Origin: Nitrososphaera sp.
Lineage (GTDB): Archaea > Thermoproteota > Nitrososphaeria > Nitrososphaerales > Nitrososphaeraceae
Length of the DNA: 6,761 nt
Reading direction: 5' to 3'
Assembly: GCA_025929855.1 (NCBI GenBank)
Contig: JAICPK010000053.1
Coordinates: 1-6,761, forward strand
Part shown: piece after piece, positions 5,447-6,761 of the stretch
How the letters are laid out: each line of letters starts with the position of its first letter
Numbering within the stretch: the stretch's first letter is position 1
The notes under the pieces: generated by a model
Databases searched by the model: none
Told to the model about the DNA's origin: nothing
The model's input: the letters and a program-made list of their open reading frames with translations, nothing else
Translations under genes and position numbers: made by a program

Positions 5447-5470
5447 AAATTTATAAAAACGAGGTATATT
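5447..5470. promoter_or_regulatory. Divergent promoter region between zinc finger and glycosidase
   Basis: AATTTATAAAAACG (5449-5462) is a strong archaeal TATA-like sequence; its core TTTATAAA is symmetric and can serve both strands. For the minus strand it predicts transcription starting near 5425-5430, just before the zinc-finger gene. For the plus strand either this box or GGTATATTCG (5463-5472), about 26 nt from the ATG at 5492, could drive the glycosidase, the latter giving a leaderless mRNA. GTATAT (5464-5469) and ATATAC (5482-5487) form an inverted repeat that may be chance in AT-rich DNA. Confidence 0.4.
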
Positions 5471-5491
5471 CGTTTATAGAGATATACTGTA

Positions 5492-6761
5492 ATGATAAAA
5501 GACGACAAAAATAAGAAACTAGAAAATAGCAATCCCAATTCCTCTACACTTGGCGTCAGTACAAGTACCTTTAGCCGCATGACATTCTCCAAGAAGCTAG
5601 TAAATTTCATACAGAAAACCAAGGATCATGCAATTCAAGCCGCTAGCCCTGGTGGATATTACACCGGTTTATGGTGCAGAGATTCTTCATATATTCTCAA
5701 AGACTGGCTTCTAGCCGGAAGAATCCGAGAAGTATTGGATCAAATTCTTGTAATATGGTCTCACCAACTGGATTCTGCGAATAATGATAGGATAGTTTTT
5801 GGTAGGGGATCACCTGAGATGGATTTCAAACCGACTATCGCTAACAAAGAGGTCAAAAAAAGATTCCATGGCTCACTTCCTACATCGATATACCATGAAC
5901 GAAAGATATGCGAAGTGTTTGGCAGAAATCCAGATATTGACTCAACTGCGCTTATGGTTTCAACCACCTCCTGGATCTTGTCCAGGCTTTTCGCAAAAAA
6001 TGTATCTGCTGACTCGTCAACAAAATCATCTGCCTCTGATTCTTTGAATCGAGTAAAAAAGGTCCTTGATTTTACTATTCCCAGGATGCACAAGGCGATA
6101 GAATATCTATCTAACCGCGACATAGACAATGATGGATTGCTCGAGCAAAGTCATAATGAAGACTGGATGGACAGTATAATGAGGGCCGGGAAAATAGTAT
6201 ACAGTCAAGCTTGCTGGATTCTTGCGTTGAGCAATTTCTCTCTTTTGTTGCAATTGCAGCAAAAGAAACAAGAAAGTTCAATAGAAGCAATGGTGAAATT
6301 GGCAGATACAACAATCAAGGCTATAGAAGAAAAGTTATGGTCAGAAGAAGATGGCGCTTACATAGATGTACAAGAAACACATCATATCGGCGGGCCCTAT
6401 CGAACACTTACTCAGGATATTTCACTGTATTTAGTGGCTTTAACAGAAAACACAAGCAGAGATAGTCTTTCCATTAATGACTATCCTAGCAAGGAGAATC
6501 TGTTGCAGCAGCCGTCGATGATAAAGCGACTGGATGGGAAAGAAGAAGATGATGATGACAGGAGCGATTACGACAGACTAGTCAGGACTTTGGGAGCCAT
6601 TCGCACAAGAGCATGGAAGGAAAAATGGCCCCTTGTAACGGAGGTAGAATTAATTTCGACAGGTCCTTGGCACCTTCAGCCTTATCAATATCATAATCAC
6701 ACATTCTGGCCTTGGGCCACAGGTATCGAAATGCTTGCAAGAAGTAGGTTTGAGCAATTTG
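5492..6761 (+). CDS. Six-hairpin glycoside hydrolase, glycogen-debranching/GH15-like (partial, 3' end missing)
   Basis: The frame from ATG 5492 is open for 423 codons to the window edge. After a low-complexity, Ser/Asn/Lys-rich N-terminus (1-30) comes GGYYTGLWCRDSSYILKDW (54-72), resembling the GG-W-RDS motif of amylo-alpha-1,6-glucosidases and related (alpha/alpha)6-barrel enzymes. DIDNDGLLEQ (210-219) then EDWMD (223-227) and RAGKIVYSQACW (231-242) match the family's DGLL-E, DWMD and YSQA-W pattern; an acid in EDWMD is the likely catalytic candidate. NHTFWPWATGIEMLAR (402-417) resembles the later WPW motif. No signal peptide is seen, so it should act in the cytosol, plausibly on a glucan or a glycosidic compatible solute. 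The exact GH family and linkage cannot be decided from this fragment. A poorly conserved linker with an acidic run EEDDDD (351-356) separates two core blocks. It does not belong to the upstream unit, having its own promoter. Confidence 0.8.
   Translation, partial: MIKDDKNKKLENSNPNSSTLGVSTSTFSRMTFSKKLVNFIQKTKDHAIQAASPGGYYTGLWCRDSSYILKDWLLAGRIREVLDQILVIWSHQLDSANNDRIVFGRGSPEMDFKPTIANKEVKKRFHGSLPTSIYHERKICEVFGRNPDIDSTALMVSTTSWILSRLFAKNVSADSSTKSSASDSLNRVKKVLDFTIPRMHKAIEYLSNRDIDNDGLLEQSHNEDWMDSIMRAGKIVYSQACWILALSNFSLLLQLQQKKQESSIEAMVKLADTTIKAIEEKLWSEEDGAYIDVQETHHIGGPYRTLTQDISLYLVALTENTSRDSLSINDYPSKENLLQQPSMIKRLDGKEEDDDDRSDYDRLVRTLGAIRTRAWKEKWPLVTEVELISTGPWHLQPYQYHNHTFWPWATGIEMLARSRFEQF

Noticed and set aside
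5761..6129. 122-codon open frame on the minus strand
   Set aside because: It lies wholly antisense to the glycosidase frame, whose conserved motifs span the same bases; the peptide shows no family features.
5799..6465. Plus-strand open frames of 82 and 84 codons within the glycosidase gene
   Set aside because: They are out-of-frame shadows of the partial glycosidase; the correct frame carries DGLLEQ, EDWMD and YSQACW through this span.
1..6761. CRISPR array, tRNA/rRNA, insertion sequence or attachment site
   Set aside because: No regularly spaced repeats, tRNA-like folds, transposase motifs or terminal inverted repeats were seen on reading both strands.

Overview
The window looks archaeal and most likely comes from an ammonia-oxidising Nitrososphaeria (Thaumarchaeota, Nitrososphaerales-like) genome. 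The reasons are a coenzyme F420-dependent LLM oxidoreductase of the FGD type, TATA-like boxes about 25-30 nt upstream of start codons with little or no leader, frequent TTG starts, an Lrp-type regulator fused to a GAF domain, and a tiny single C2H2 zinc-finger protein. The assignment is inferred from gene content and style, not from a marker gene.

Layout from left to right. Positions 1-74 (minus) hold the N-terminus of a probable membrane protein that runs off the left edge. It is divergent from 163-1191 (plus), an Lrp/AsnC winged-helix + RAM-like + GAF sensor-regulator, whose upstream gap carries a 15-bp palindrome. Positions 1192-1407 are a gap holding a possible 60-aa minus-strand ORF and a 23-bp near-palindrome that covers the probable TATA box of the next gene. 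Positions 1408-2466 encode an F420-dependent oxidoreductase of the FGD family. After a short promoter-bearing gap comes a compact four-gene unit: ribose-5-phosphate isomerase A (2526-3242), a cyclase/kynurenine-formamidase-fold metal hydrolase (about 3220-3843, overlapping rpiA), a single-domain cupin (3865-4272) and a short-form 6-phosphogluconate dehydrogenase (4278-5210). Positions 5255-5401 (minus) encode a 48-aa C2H2 zinc finger. It is divergent from 5492-6761 (plus), a six-hairpin glycoside hydrolase of the glycogen-debranching/GH15-like type that is cut by the right edge.

Together the genes read as a carbohydrate module: a glycosidase that could release sugar, an F420-linked sugar(-phosphate) dehydrogenase, a decarboxylating 6-phosphogluconate dehydrogenase and a pentose isomerase. 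This is an oxidative pentose-phosphate-like route with no recognisable 6-phosphogluconolactonase; the metal-dependent hydrolase or the cupin embedded in the unit are the only candidates here for a missing step. By alignment from memory, all three pathway enzymes have changes at residues that contact the substrate phosphate in characterised homologues. The true substrates may therefore differ from the textbook ones, and this is the most interesting point in the window.
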